The notes under the pieces: model-generated
Seen by the model: the letters and a program-made list of their open reading frames with translations, nothing else
Database searches by the model: none
What the model was told of the DNA's origin: nothing
Position numbers and translations under genes: made by a program
Source of the DNA: Thioalkalivibrio sp. ALE14
Lineage (GTDB): Bacteria > Pseudomonadota > Gammaproteobacteria > Ectothiorhodospirales > Ectothiorhodospiraceae
Length of the DNA stretch: 64,000 nucleotides
Direction of reading: 5' to 3'
Assembly (NCBI RefSeq): GCF_000376845.1
Contig: NZ_AQXY01000028.1
Span: 1-64,000 of the forward strand
In this document: one piece after another, positions 37,607 to 47,150 of the stretch
How the letters are laid out: every line of letters begins with the position of its first letter
How positions within the stretch are numbered: the stretch's first letter is position 1

Positions 37607-37960
37607 TCAGTGCGACTCGATCAGGGCGGCGAACTCGCGTTCCAGCAGAACCTCGTCCCCCAGATTGAGTTCGACCAGGCGGCGCAGGTGGGAGGCGGAT
37701 TCCAGCGGCATCGCCTCGATCTCCACGCCCACCCAAAGGCCTTCGTGCCAGCGCACCAAACCCTCGAAGGTGATCCGCGCCTCGTCGCTGAGCGGGATGT
37801 CCACGCTGACTTCGTCGCCGTCGGCCATGGCCGGCAGATCCGCCGCCTCCAGCAGCACGCCCTTCAGCGAGATGTCCTCGACCCGGACGGAACAGCCCCC
37901 GCCGTCGGTCAGCAGGGTAGCCGGAAATTCCAGGGGGATACGTTGAAAGCGTCGCTCCAT
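37607..37960 (-). CDS. PilZ-domain protein (probable cyclic-di-GMP receptor)
   Basis: This 117-residue single-domain protein shows the PilZ ligand motifs: RRxxR at the very start (MERRFQRIPLEFP) and D-x-S-x-x-G in VEDISLKGVLLEA. Both are needed to bind c-di-GMP. The remaining strands (ITFEGLVRWHEGLWVGVEI) complete the barrel. Such stand-alone PilZ proteins pass the second-messenger signal to motility, pili or polysaccharide machinery, but no partner is nearby. It is convergent with moeA and divergent from the RDD gene. Confidence 0.85.
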   Translation of the reverse strand: MERRFQRIPLEFPATLLTDGGGCSVRVEDISLKGVLLEAADLPAMADGDEVSVDIPLSDEARITFEGLVRWHEGLWVGVEIEAMPLESASHLRRLVELNLGDEVLLEREFAALIESH

Positions 37961-38019
37961 GCGGCAAGACTACGCCCACTCCGCGCCTGCGGCCAAATCC
38001 AGAATCATCCGGAAAGCTC

Positions 38020-38556
38020 ATGACCGAAACCGCCTCGTCCATCGACGGCCAGCCGTCCAGCCTGCTGCGCCGCCTGGCCGCCATCGTCTACGACGCCCTG
38101 CTGCTGGTGGCGATCTGGATGGTCCTCGGCCTGCTGGTGGTCGTCGTCGGGAACACCACCGGGCTGTACTCGCCGCGCGCGCACTTCGTGCTCAACCTGA
38201 TCGTCGCCTGGGGCTTCTTCTACTGGTTCTGGACGCGCACCGGACAGACGCTCGGCATGCAGGCCTGGAACATCCAGCTACGCACCGAGGGCGGGTACGC
38301 CGTCAATGCCTGGCAGGCGACGCTGCGCTACCTGGTCGCGGTGGCCCAGTGGCTGGTGATCCTGATGGCGATCTGGGCGGTGCGCGAATACGGTGCGGTC
38401 GCGATCACGGTGGTCACCGCGGCCGCTCTGTTCGCGCTGGGCCTGTCGCAGTTCCATCCGCGGCGCTGGATGCTGCACGACTGGCTCACCGGCACCGAGC
38501 TGGTGCGCATCCCCGGCCTCGCCAAACCCCGCTGGAAACAGAACCGCAAGACCTGA
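38020..38556 (+). CDS. RDD-family membrane protein
   Basis: This 178-residue protein has the RDD signature: LRRLAAIVYDALLLVAIWMV with its Arg and Asp, then FYWFWTRTGQTLGMQAWNIQ. It has four likely membrane segments. RDD proteins are poorly characterised, although some have been linked to sodium/proton antiport. There is no partner gene in the same direction. The 3' side is followed by the repeat region at 38580-38795. Confidence 0.85.
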   Translation: MTETASSIDGQPSSLLRRLAAIVYDALLLVAIWMVLGLLVVVVGNTTGLYSPRAHFVLNLIVAWGFFYWFWTRTGQTLGMQAWNIQLRTEGGYAVNAWQATLRYLVAVAQWLVILMAIWAVREYGAVAITVVTAAALFALGLSQFHPRRWMLHDWLTGTELVRIPGLAKPRWKQNRKT

Positions 38557-38579
38557 CCCCCTCTGGTTCAACCAGGACT

Positions 38580-38795
38580 CAGGTCAAGAGCGGCTAACAG
38601 GAAGGCGCGAAGACAGGAAGAATTTTTTTGGGCGGGCGATCGGGCTGCCCGGGCGTGCAACGGCACCATAGCCGTTCGTTCTTGTCCTGACGCCCCAACA
38701 TCGGAACCTTCCCGTCTTCACGCCTTCCGGTAGATGCTTTTCGTCCTTGAACTTCTTCCCGCCTTCCAAACTTCCTGTGAATCGCTTTTGACCTT
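38580..38795. repeat. Intergenic repeat element with imperfect inverted arms
   Basis: The left arm (about 38580-38622) begins AGGTCAAGAGCGGCTAACAG. The right arm, read on the minus strand (38793 downward), begins AGGTCAAAAGCGATTCACAG, and both continue into GGAAGGCG and GAAGAA motifs. An inner copy, GGAAGGCGTGAAGACGGGAA, read on the minus strand at about 38709-38728, pairs with GGAAGGCGCGAAGACAGGAA at about 38600-38619. A perfect hairpin AACGGC/GCCGTT stands at 38659-38676. It carries no protein-like frame and lies between the convergent 3' ends of the RDD and SGNH genes. It may be a MITE or a repeat-type terminator. Confidence 0.6.
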
Positions 38796-38811
38796 TCGTG
38801 GTGAACAACCA

Positions 38812-39456
38812 TCAGGGGGCGAGCCAGAGGCCGAGGTCGTCCAGGGCCTCGGCGATCTCGGATGCGATGCGGCGGTAGCCGCGGCCGTTGGGATGCACGG
38901 GGTCGGCGCGCAGCTCGCGTTCGGAGAGCACGCCGGAGAGCACCCCCTCGATCAGGGCCACCTGCTCCTCGCGCGCCAGCTCGCGGTAGACCGGATCGTC
39001 CCGAAGCCGGCCGGTGGCCGCGCCCAGGGCGGAGGCCCGCGGCACCCCCAACAGGACCGGCTGGGCCCCGTGCCCGCGGACGGTACCCACTAGGGCACGC
39101 AGGTCCTCCTTCACCGCGGCGGGATCGCGCTGGCGCAGGAAGTCGTTGCCACCCAGCCAGATCAGCACCAGGTCGGGCTCGTGCGCGCGCAGGCTGGGCC
39201 CCAGGCGGTCACGGGCGCCGTTCGCGCGATCGCCCGGGACCCCGTCGTTGATCACCGTCCAGCCGGTGATCGTCGCCAGACGCGTCGGGTAGTCCTCACC
39301 CACCCCCGCCCCGGTGCCGTGGGTCACGCTGTCGCCAAAGGCGAGCACGGTGGCCTGACGCGGGAGCGGATCGAAGTCATCCGGCCCGGCGCCGCCGCAG
39401 GCCGCCAGCACGATCGGCAGCAGGAACAGGAACCCCGCGCGCAGCCAGGCCTTCAT
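38812..39456 (-). CDS. SGNH-hydrolase lipoprotein (TesA/arylesterase-like)
   Basis: This 214-residue protein has a lipoprotein signal with the lipobox LAAC at Cys20. The SGNH blocks follow: LAFGDSVTHGTG with the nucleophile serine, DGVPGD, IWLGGNDFLR and DPVHPNGRGY with the catalytic Asp and His. It should be an esterase or lysophospholipase attached to a membrane facing the periplasm. The start overlaps the end of lptG by four bases, so it is the third gene of the lptF-lptG operon. This suggests a link with envelope lipid upkeep. Confidence 0.88.
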   Translation of the reverse strand: MKAWLRAGFLFLLPIVLAACGGAGPDDFDPLPRQATVLAFGDSVTHGTGAGVGEDYPTRLATITGWTVINDGVPGDRANGARDRLGPSLRAHEPDLVLIWLGGNDFLRQRDPAAVKEDLRALVGTVRGHGAQPVLLGVPRASALGAATGRLRDDPVYRELAREEQVALIEGVLSGVLSERELRADPVHPNGRGYRRIASEIAEALDDLGLWLAP

Positions 39457-40526
39457 GTCTGGCGCCCCATGCGGTAGAGCGCGGCCAGCGCGAGGACCAG
39501 GAACAGCACCACCGGCAGACTGGCCGCCACCACCGGCGGCAGGTTGTAGACCAGCCCCAGATGGGTCATCGCGCGCATCACGATGGCAAAGGACACGCCG
39601 ATGGCGATCCCGATGAACAGCCGGCGACCGGCACCGCCCTCACGCTGGGAACCGAACAGGAACGGGATGGCGAGCAGCAGCATCACGAAGGTGCTGGCCG
39701 GCAGGGTCAGGCGCTGCCAGAACGCGACCTCGTAGGGCGCCGAGTCCAGGCGGTTCTCCTGCAGGTAGCCGATGTAGCGCGCCAGGTTCTGCGCCGCCAT
39801 CTGGCTGGGCTCGACCACCAGCACGTCGAAGTATTCCGGCGCGATCAGACGCTCGATGATCTCCTCCTCCAGGCGCTCGGACTCGACGCGCTCCAGCGAC
39901 AGCCTCGAGCGTTCCACGTCCTGCAGCCGCCAGGCCCCGCCTACGTACTGCGCACTCTGCGCCCGTGTGATCTCGCGCGGCTCGCGGTTCTCGTCCACCT
40001 CGATAATGCGCACCCCGATCAGGCGATTGCCCGGCAGGACGGTATCCGCCTGCACCATGCGCTGCCCGTCGCGCGCCCACAGCCCGATCGGGCTCACGCT
40101 CAGCTGTTCGTCGAAGGCCGTCGCCTTGAGGTTCTGCGCCCGGCTCTCGGCGGCCGGGGCGAAGAATTCGCCGACCCCCACCATCACGACCACGACCACC
40201 AACCCGGCCTGCATCACCCAGCCGATGAACCGGCCCAGCGTCATCCCCGCCGCGCGCATCGCCGTCAGCTCGCTGTTCGCGGCCAGATTGCCCAGCCACA
40301 GCAGTCCGCCCAGCAGTGCCGCCGAGGGCAGCATGTCGTACATGCGCCGCGGCAGGGTCAGCGCCACGTACAAAAGCGCTTCGCTCAGCCCGTAGTTGCC
40401 ACGCCCGGTGTCGCGCAGCTCGTCGATCAGCGCGAAGACCGCATCCAGCGCCACCAGCAGGACCACGGCCAGCGCGGTCCCGATCAGGACCTGGCGCATG
40501 ATGTAGCGCCCCAGCACGGTCGTCAT
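39453..40526 (-). CDS. lptG: LPS export permease LptG
   Basis: This 357-residue inner-membrane protein has three N-terminal and three C-terminal membrane helices around a periplasmic jellyroll domain. Together with LptF and the LptB ATPase it pulls lipopolysaccharide out of the inner membrane and passes it to LptC. The opening MTTVLGRYIMRQVLIGTALA and the DMLPSAALLGGLLWLGNLAA stretch are typical. LptG rather than LptF is inferred from its second place in the pair. It overlaps lptF by four bases. Confidence 0.93.
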   Translation of the reverse strand: MTTVLGRYIMRQVLIGTALAVVLLVALDAVFALIDELRDTGRGNYGLSEALLYVALTLPRRMYDMLPSAALLGGLLWLGNLAANSELTAMRAAGMTLGRFIGWVMQAGLVVVVVMVGVGEFFAPAAESRAQNLKATAFDEQLSVSPIGLWARDGQRMVQADTVLPGNRLIGVRIIEVDENREPREITRAQSAQYVGGAWRLQDVERSRLSLERVESERLEEEIIERLIAPEYFDVLVVEPSQMAAQNLARYIGYLQENRLDSAPYEVAFWQRLTLPASTFVMLLLAIPFLFGSQREGGAGRRLFIGIAIGVSFAIVMRAMTHLGLVYNLPPVVAASLPVVLFLVLALAALYRMGRQT

Positions 40527-41650
40527 GGCGTCACCTCGTCACGCTCCGTGCGACCCGCACCGCGGTCCACACCCCGGCCGAGGCCCAGCATGCCCTTGCG
40601 CCAGGCCAGTACCAGCCACAGCGCCAGCATCACGCCGTGCGTCCACCAAAGCCCCAGGGCCAGGGGTGTACGCCCGTCGGCCAGCTGCCCCTGCCCCAGG
40701 ATCAGCAGGTTGGCGTACAGCACGTAGACCCCGATCGCGGCCGGGATGCGGGCGTAGCGGCCGGTACGGGGCGGCACCTGGGCCAGCGGCAGCGCGATCA
40801 GGCTCAGCACCAGGATCGACAGCGGCATGGCGAGGCGCCATTCGAGTTCCGCGCGGTGTTCGGGGCGATGCCGCTGTTCCCAGAGATCCAGCGTCGACAT
40901 CGCGTTCAGCGAGCGTCTTCCGGCCCCGGCATCCGGTTCGGTGATCTGGGTCCGCAGGCGCTCAAACTCCAGCATGCGGAAGCTGACCTCGCCGGGCACA
41001 CCCACATGGCGATAGCCGTTCTCAAGCACCAGGAAGCCGCTGCCCTCGGCACCGGGATCGGGGATCGCCCGCTCGGCCACGGTGACCTGCGCCTCGCCAT
41101 CCACCTCGCGGTAGATGAACACCTCCAGCAGGGCCTCGCGGTCCTCGCTCAGGCGCTCGGCGAAAAACACCTGCTCGCCTACCCGGGAGCGCAGAAAGCG
41201 CCCGGGGGTAATGCCGACCAGATCGGAGCGCTGTTCGGCGAGGTCGCGGAACTGGTCGATCTGGGCCTCGGTGCGCGGCACCACCAGCGTCATCAGCACC
41301 AGCAACAGCAGCGAGGCCGGCACGGCCACCCAGAAGAGCGCGCGATAGAACGCCGCGAAGGACATCCCGCTGGCCTGCAGCGCGACCAGTTCACTGTCGC
41401 GCTGCAGCCGGCCCAGCACCAGCATGAAGGCCAGGAACAGCGCCACCGGCCAGAGGAAAACAATCCCCTTGAACGCGCCGAAGGCCACCAGCGGGGGGAG
41501 GAAGTCGACCGGGATACTGCCCTCGGCGACATCCCGCAGCACCCGCCCCAGCACGCCGCCGACAATCACGAGCAGCAGCACGATGGTGACCGCGGTCTGG
41601 GTGACCAGCAGTTCGCGGGCAATGAAACGCTCGGCGCGGCGGAGGATCAT
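40523..41650 (-). CDS. lptF: LPS export permease LptF
   Basis: This 375-residue partner of LptG has the same six-helix plus jellyroll layout. It opens MILRRAERFIARELLVTQTA, and the coupling segment near QRDSELVALQASGMSF, which contacts LptB, is clear. It is the first gene of the lptF-lptG-SGNH lipoprotein operon. It diverges from pepA across an 88-base gap, the arrangement found in E. coli and relatives. Confidence 0.93.
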   Translation of the reverse strand: MILRRAERFIARELLVTQTAVTIVLLLVIVGGVLGRVLRDVAEGSIPVDFLPPLVAFGAFKGIVFLWPVALFLAFMLVLGRLQRDSELVALQASGMSFAAFYRALFWVAVPASLLLLVLMTLVVPRTEAQIDQFRDLAEQRSDLVGITPGRFLRSRVGEQVFFAERLSEDREALLEVFIYREVDGEAQVTVAERAIPDPGAEGSGFLVLENGYRHVGVPGEVSFRMLEFERLRTQITEPDAGAGRRSLNAMSTLDLWEQRHRPEHRAELEWRLAMPLSILVLSLIALPLAQVPPRTGRYARIPAAIGVYVLYANLLILGQGQLADGRTPLALGLWWTHGVMLALWLVLAWRKGMLGLGRGVDRGAGRTERDEVTP

Positions 41651-41738
41651 GCGCGCATTACCCCGCGGCCCGCGCGGCGCGTGGTCGGGCGCCGCGTGGC
41701 GCTGGTACCATGACTGGACTCATTCTCGGGAGGCATTC

Positions 41739-43232
41739 ATGCAATTCTCCGTCACCACCTCGACCCTCGACAAACCCCGCGCCGGCATCCGCGCCGCCGG
41801 AATCCATCACAAGCGCAAGCCGGCCGCTGGCGCCACCGCCCTGGATGCCGCGCGCGATGGCGAGATCGCAGCCCTTTTGAAGGCCGGCGAGATGGATGGC
41901 GAGGCCGGCAGCCGGCTGTTGTTGCCCGGCAGTGGGGGCCCAGGCAATCAAGGGAAGGGTAGCGCACTCCTGATCGGCCTGGGCGCGAAGAAGGACTTCG
42001 ACGCCCGCGCCGCACGCAAGGCGGCACAGACCCTCGCGGCGGCACTGGTCGAGCGCCCTGCCACCAGCGCGGTGATCGCGGTGGCAGACTTCCAGCCGCG
42101 CGGCAAGGACATCGCCTGGGTGGTGCATACCCTGGTCGCGGCGATCTCGGATGCCGCCTACCGCTTCACCCCGTTCAAGGGCAAGGAAGAAACCACGCCG
42201 GTCAAGCTGGACAAGATCCAGCTGAGCGTGGAGCGCAACGAGGCCGACGCGGCCAAGAAGGCCTGCAGCGAGGCCGCGGCCATCGCCACCGGCGTGAACC
42301 GCGCCAAGGACCTCGGCAACACCCCGCCGAACGTCTGCTACCCGGAGAGCCTGGCCGAGACCGCGCGCGAGTTGGCCAAGCAGTACAAGTCGCTGAAGGC
42401 CACGGTGCTGGACGAGAAGGATCTGGAGAAGCTCGGCGCCGGGGCGATCCTGGCGGTGGGCAAGGGTTCCGAGCGCCCGCCGCGCCTGATCGCGATGGAG
42501 TACTCCGGCGGCAAGAAGGGCGACGCCCCGGTGGTACTGGTCGGCAAGGGCATCACCTTCGACACCGGCGGCATCTCGCTCAAGCCCGGCGCCGAGATGG
42601 ACGAGATGAAATACGACATGTGCGGCGCCGCCAGCGTGTTCGGCGTGATCGAGGCCTGCTGCGAGCTGGACCTGCCGGTCAATGTGGTCGGCGTGGTCAC
42701 CAGTGCCGAGAACATGCCCGACGGCCGCGCGACCCGCCCCGGCGATATCATCACCACCCTGTCCGGACAGACGGTGGAGATCCTGAACACCGACGCCGAG
42801 GGCCGCCTGGTCCTGGCCGATGCCCTGACCTGGGTCGAGCGCTACAAGCCGAAGGCGGTGATCGACATCGCCACCCTGACCGGCGCCTGCATCATCGCAC
42901 TGGGCCACCAGGGCGCGGCCGTGCTCGGCAACAACGAGCGACTGGCCAAGGGCCTGCTGGCCGCCGGCGAGGAAAGCGGGGATCGCGCCTGGCAGCTGCC
43001 GCTGTGGCCGGAATACCAGGAACAGCTGAAGAGCAATTTCGCCGACATGGCCAACATCGGCGGGCGCCCGGCCGGCACCATCACCGCCGCCTGCTTCCTG
43101 TCGCGCTATACCGAGGACTACACCTGGGCGCACCTCGACATCGCCGGGGTCGCCTGGAAGAGCGGCAAGGAAAAGGGCGCGACCGGGCGGCCCGTGCCGA
43201 TGCTGATGCGCTACCTGCTGGACCAGGCCTGA
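41739..43232 (+). CDS. pepA: Leucyl aminopeptidase PepA
   Basis: This 497-residue M17 aminopeptidase needs two metal ions. The catalytic domain has GKGITFDTGGISLKPGAEMD with a lysine and an aspartate ligand, and then the signature NTDAEGRLVLADAL. The start at 41739 follows GGGAGG. In E. coli PepA also binds DNA, helping XerCD recombination at cer and repressing carAB. The N-terminal domain here could allow that, but it is not shown. holC follows 16 bases downstream, the common arrangement. Confidence 0.95.
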   Translation: MQFSVTTSTLDKPRAGIRAAGIHHKRKPAAGATALDAARDGEIAALLKAGEMDGEAGSRLLLPGSGGPGNQGKGSALLIGLGAKKDFDARAARKAAQTLAAALVERPATSAVIAVADFQPRGKDIAWVVHTLVAAISDAAYRFTPFKGKEETTPVKLDKIQLSVERNEADAAKKACSEAAAIATGVNRAKDLGNTPPNVCYPESLAETARELAKQYKSLKATVLDEKDLEKLGAGAILAVGKGSERPPRLIAMEYSGGKKGDAPVVLVGKGITFDTGGISLKPGAEMDEMKYDMCGAASVFGVIEACCELDLPVNVVGVVTSAENMPDGRATRPGDIITTLSGQTVEILNTDAEGRLVLADALTWVERYKPKAVIDIATLTGACIIALGHQGAAVLGNNERLAKGLLAAGEESGDRAWQLPLWPEYQEQLKSNFADMANIGGRPAGTITAACFLSRYTEDYTWAHLDIAGVAWKSGKEKGATGRPVPMLMRYLLDQA

Positions 43233-43248
43233 TCGCGGTCCGGCGGGC

Positions 43249-43671
43249 ATGACCCACGTCAGCTTCTACCTGCTGAAGGACCCGGCCCCGGAGGCCCGCC
43301 TGCGCTTCGCCTGCCGCCTGGCCCGCAAGGCCAGCGGCCAGGGCCACCGCGTGCACATCCACACCGGCTCGCCGGAGCTGACGCGCACCCTGGACGAGTG
43401 GCTGTGGACCTTCGAGGACACCGCCTTCCTGCCGCACAGCACCGACGTGCGCGATGCGGACGTCGCGGTCTCCGTGCACGAGGCGCATGCCCCCTCGGAT
43501 CGCTGCGACGTCCTGATCAATCTCGCCCCCGAGGTCCCGGAGTACTGCGGGCGCTTCGAGCGCGTCGCCGACATCGTCGGCGGCGAAGAGCCCGAGCGCG
43601 AGGCCGGGCGCGCGCGCTATCGCTTCTTCAAGGATCGCGGCTACCCGCTGGAGCACCACAACATCCAGTAG
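43249..43671 (+). CDS. holC: DNA polymerase III chi subunit
   Basis: This 140-residue clamp-loader accessory protein links the polymerase III holoenzyme to SSB. The sequence opens with the expected strand VSFYLLKDPAPEARLRFACRLARKA, continues with WLWTFEDTAFLPHS and LINLAPEVPEYCGRFERVAD, and ends near FFKDRGYPLEHHNI. The gene follows pepA closely and is probably co-transcribed with it. SSB, its partner, is encoded at 58479-58958. Confidence 0.92.
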   Translation: MTHVSFYLLKDPAPEARLRFACRLARKASGQGHRVHIHTGSPELTRTLDEWLWTFEDTAFLPHSTDVRDADVAVSVHEAHAPSDRCDVLINLAPEVPEYCGRFERVADIVGGEEPEREAGRARYRFFKDRGYPLEHHNIQ

Positions 43672-43693
43672 GGACACCAGGGGCGGGGACCAT

Positions 43694-44284
<591 letters not shown>

Positions 44285-44291
44285 ACGGCGC

Positions 44292-44762
44292 TCAGGCGCG
44301 GTGATAGGGATGGTTGTTCAGCAGCGACCAGGCGCGGTAGAGCTGCTCGGCGACCAGCACCCGCACCAGCATGTGCGGGAAGGTCAGGGGCGACAGCGAC
44401 CAGGCCCATTCGGCCCGGGCACGCACCGCGTCATCCAGCCCGGCGGCCCCGCCGATCACCAGCGCCACGTCGCGGCCATCGGTCTGCCAGGCTTCCAGAC
44501 GCTTCGCCAGGCCCTTGGTATCGACACCCTTGCCGCGCTCGTCGAGCAGGATCACGCGGGCGTTTTCCGGGACCGCCTTCAGCAGGATCTCGCCCTCGCG
44601 GCGCAGCAACGTGGTGGTGTCCATCGACTTCGCACCCGAGGGCCCGGGGAGGGCCTGCAGGTTGAGCTCCAGTTCGCGCGGCAGGCGCCCGGCGTATTCG
44701 GCGAAACCCTCCGCCACCCAGTCCGGCATGCGCTTGCCGATGGCGATCAGGTCCAGGCGCAT
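44292..44762 (-). CDS. rlmH: 23S rRNA pseudouridine-1915 N3-methyltransferase RlmH
   Basis: This 156-residue SPOUT methyltransferase modifies pseudouridine 1915 in helix 69 of assembled ribosomes. The knot region is clear: LLDERGKGVDTKGLAKRL, VALVIGGAAGLDD and the end LVAEQLYRAWSLLNNHPYHR with the conserved C-terminal YHR. It lies 18 bases after rsfS, as in many bacteria. Confidence 0.95.
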   Translation of the reverse strand: MRLDLIAIGKRMPDWVAEGFAEYAGRLPRELELNLQALPGPSGAKSMDTTTLLRREGEILLKAVPENARVILLDERGKGVDTKGLAKRLEAWQTDGRDVALVIGGAAGLDDAVRARAEWAWSLSPLTFPHMLVRVLVAEQLYRAWSLLNNHPYHRA

Positions 44763-44780
44763 CGGACGGCTCCGGCGGGC

Positions 44781-45185
44781 TCAGCCGCGCAGGCGGCGGA
44801 CGCGCTCCAGGCTGGGGTCCTCGGGCGCGGCCTTTTCGGTGTCGGCCGCTTCCTCCGCCAGCCAGAGCTTTTCCAGGTTGTAGAAGTCGCGGGTCTCCGG
44901 AAGCATCACGTGGACGATCACGTCGTTCAGGTCGACCAGCACCCATTCCTGGCCTTCCTGCCCTTCGATCCCGAGCGGCTGGACGCCGGCCTGTTTGGCC
45001 TCGGCGGCCACGAGCTCGGCGGTGGACTGCACGTGACGCCCGGAGGTCCCGGAGGCAATCACCATGAAGTCGGCCAGTGTGGTCTTGCCGCGCACATCGA
45101 TCGTACGGATGTTCTGTGCCTTGCGGTCTTCCAGAGCGGTGGTCACCAGCTCCAGGAGTTGTTCGCTGTTCATTGTGTCGCTCAT
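44781..45185 (-). CDS. rsfS: Ribosome silencing factor RsfS
   Basis: This 134-residue protein binds L14 and keeps ribosomal subunits apart when nutrients run out. Family segments include VTTALEDRKAQNIRTIDVRG, FMVIASGTSGRHVQSTAEL, EGQEGQEWVLVDLNDVIVHV and FYNLEKLW. The start at 45185 overlaps the nadD stop by four bases (ATGA), which supports translational coupling. An ATG four codons later is possible. Confidence 0.95.
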   Translation of the reverse strand: MSDTMNSEQLLELVTTALEDRKAQNIRTIDVRGKTTLADFMVIASGTSGRHVQSTAELVAAEAKQAGVQPLGIEGQEGQEWVLVDLNDVIVHVMLPETRDFYNLEKLWLAEEAADTEKAAPEDPSLERVRRLRG

Positions 45186-45832
45186 GTCCCGTGATTGCGG
45201 TTCGACCCGGCCCGGTACAGGCCGTGGTCCTGAATGTAACGATTGACGGCGCCGGGTAGCAGGAAGCGCGGGCTGCGCCCGGCCTGCAGTTCGTCCCGGA
45301 TCGCGGTGGCGGAGATATCGAGCTGGGTGACCGGCTGGAAATAGACCAGCCCCCCCGGCGCCTTGCGCAGCGCCGACGGATCGTAGGTCGCGGCGTTCCC
45401 CAGCCAGCCACCCAGGTCATGCGAGGCCGGACTGCCGGGCCGGTGCGAGACCACGATATGCGCAAGTTCAAGGATCTGCCGCCAGCGGTTCCACGACGGC
45501 AGCCCGGCGAAGGCGTCCATCCCCATGATCAGCACCAGCGGTGCCTCCGGCCCCAGCTCCTCGCGAAAGCTGAGCAGGGTATCCACGGTGTAGGAAGGCC
45601 CTTCGCGATCCAGCTCGCGGCGATCGGCAACGAAGCCGGGGACATCCGCGATGGCGCTCTCCACCATGGCCAGGCGGTCATCGCTGCCGGTGCCCGGACT
45701 CGCCCGGTGCGGAGGCACGTGGCAGGGGATGAAGTGTACCCGTTCCAGGCCCAGGTGCTGCTGGATCTCCAGCGCCGGGCGCAGGTGGCCGAAGTGGATC
45801 GGATCGAAGGTGCCGCCGAGGATCCCGATCAC
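45182..45832 (-). CDS. nadD: Nicotinate-nucleotide adenylyltransferase
   Basis: This 216-residue enzyme joins nicotinate mononucleotide and ATP to deamido-NAD in NAD synthesis. It carries the nucleotidyltransferase motif GILGGTFDPIHFGHLRPALE and the late ISATAIRDEL. It sits between proA (9 bases upstream) and rsfS. An NAD-consuming RES toxin is encoded elsewhere in the window at 7445-8191, but nothing suggests a direct link. Confidence 0.95.
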   Translation of the reverse strand: MIGILGGTFDPIHFGHLRPALEIQQHLGLERVHFIPCHVPPHRASPGTGSDDRLAMVESAIADVPGFVADRRELDREGPSYTVDTLLSFREELGPEAPLVLIMGMDAFAGLPSWNRWRQILELAHIVVSHRPGSPASHDLGGWLGNAATYDPSALRKAPGGLVYFQPVTQLDISATAIRDELQAGRSPRFLLPGAVNRYIQDHGLYRAGSNRNHGT

Positions 45833-45841
45833 GCGCTAATC

Positions 45842-47146
45842 TCAGCCACGTACATGGCCGTCGCCGAACACCACGTACTTGAGGGTGGTCAGCCCGTTGA
45901 GGCCGACCGGCCCGCGGGCATGCAGCTTGTCGGTGGAGATGCCGATCTCCGCGCCCAGACCGTATTCGAAGCCATCGGCGAAACGGGTGGAGGCGTTCAC
46001 CATCACCGAGCTGGAGTCCACCGCGCGCAGGAAGCGCCGGGCCCGGGTGTAGTCCTCGGTCACGATGCTGTCGGTATGGTGCGAACCATAGGTATTGATG
46101 TGGTCCATCGCCATGTCGAGGTCGTCAACCACGCGGATCGCGAGGATCGGTCCCAGGTATTCGGCCACCCAGTCGTCCTCGGTGGCCTCGGCGATGTCCG
46201 TCCCGCTGCCGGCGAGGATGGCGCGGGTGCGCGCACAGCCACGCAGGCTCACCTGGTGTTCCCCCAGGGCCGCCGCCAATCGCGGCAGGAAGACCTCGGC
46301 CTGGTCCGCGTGCACCAGCAGCGTCTCCATGGTGTTGCAGGTGCCGTAGCGCTGGGTCTTGGCGTTCACCGCCACGGCCAGCGCCTTGTCGAGATCGGCC
46401 CCGCCATCCACGTACACGTGGCAGACGCCGTCCAGGTGCTTGATCACCGGGATCTGCGACTCGTTGCTGACGCGTTCGATCAGGCCCTTGCCGCCGCGCG
46501 GGACGATCACGTCCACGTACTGCGGCATGCGCAGCAGCGCCCCCACCGCCGCGCGATCGGTGGTGGGCACCACCTGCACCGCCTCGCGCGGCAGCCCGGC
46601 CTGCTCCAGCCCGGCCTGAATGATCGCGGCCAGCGCCTGATTCGAGTGCAGGGCCTCGGAGCCGCCGCGCAGGATCGCGGCGTTGCCGGACTTCAGGCAC
46701 AGCGCGGCGGCGTCGATGGTCACGTTCGGGCGCGACTCGTAGATGATGCCGATCACGCCCAGCGGTACGCGCATCTGGCCGACCTGGATGCCGCTCGGCT
46801 GATAGGCCATGTCGGAGATCGTGCCGACCGGGTCGGGCAGCCCGGCCACCTGGCGGCAGCCCTCGATCATGGTGTCGATGCGGGCATCGGTCAGCGCCAG
46901 ACGATCCAGCATCGCGGCGTCCAGGCCGCGCTCGCGTCCGGCCTCCAGGTCGCGACTGTTGGCCTCCGCCAGTTCGGCACGGCGCGCGGCGATGCCCTCG
47001 GCGATCGCGTGCAGCGCCGCGTTCTTCGCGCCCGGCTCGGCCTCGGCCATGCGCCGCGAGGCCACGCGCGCGGCACGGCCCAGCGCCTCGACCTGGGCGA
47101 TCACATCGTCGGCTACGGATTCGGTGGGGTTCACGGCAGCGTTCAT
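45842..47146 (-). CDS. proA: Gamma-glutamyl phosphate reductase
   Basis: This 434-residue NADPH enzyme of the aldehyde dehydrogenase superfamily makes glutamate-5-semialdehyde for proline synthesis. The catalytic cysteine lies in [36 protein letters not shown] and the final [19 protein letters not shown] are family blocks. It is placed between holA and nadD, an order seen in several gammaproteobacteria. It makes the intermediate that PutA, also in this window, oxidises. Confidence 0.95.
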   Translation of the reverse strand: MNAAVNPTESVADDVIAQVEALGRAARVASRRMAEAEPGAKNAALHAIAEGIAARRAELAEANSRDLEAGRERGLDAAMLDRLALTDARIDTMIEGCRQVAGLPDPVGTISDMAYQPSGIQVGQMRVPLGVIGIIYESRPNVTIDAAALCLKSGNAAILRGGSEALHSNQALAAIIQAGLEQAGLPREAVQVVPTTDRAAVGALLRMPQYVDVIVPRGGKGLIERVSNESQIPVIKHLDGVCHVYVDGGADLDKALAVAVNAKTQRYGTCNTMETLLVHADQAEVFLPRLAAALGEHQVSLRGCARTRAILAGSGTDIAEATEDDWVAEYLGPILAIRVVDDLDMAMDHINTYGSHHTDSIVTEDYTRARRFLRAVDSSSVMVNASTRFADGFEYGLGAEIGISTDKLHARGPVGLNGLTTLKYVVFGDGHVRG

Positions 47147-47150
47147 GCGG

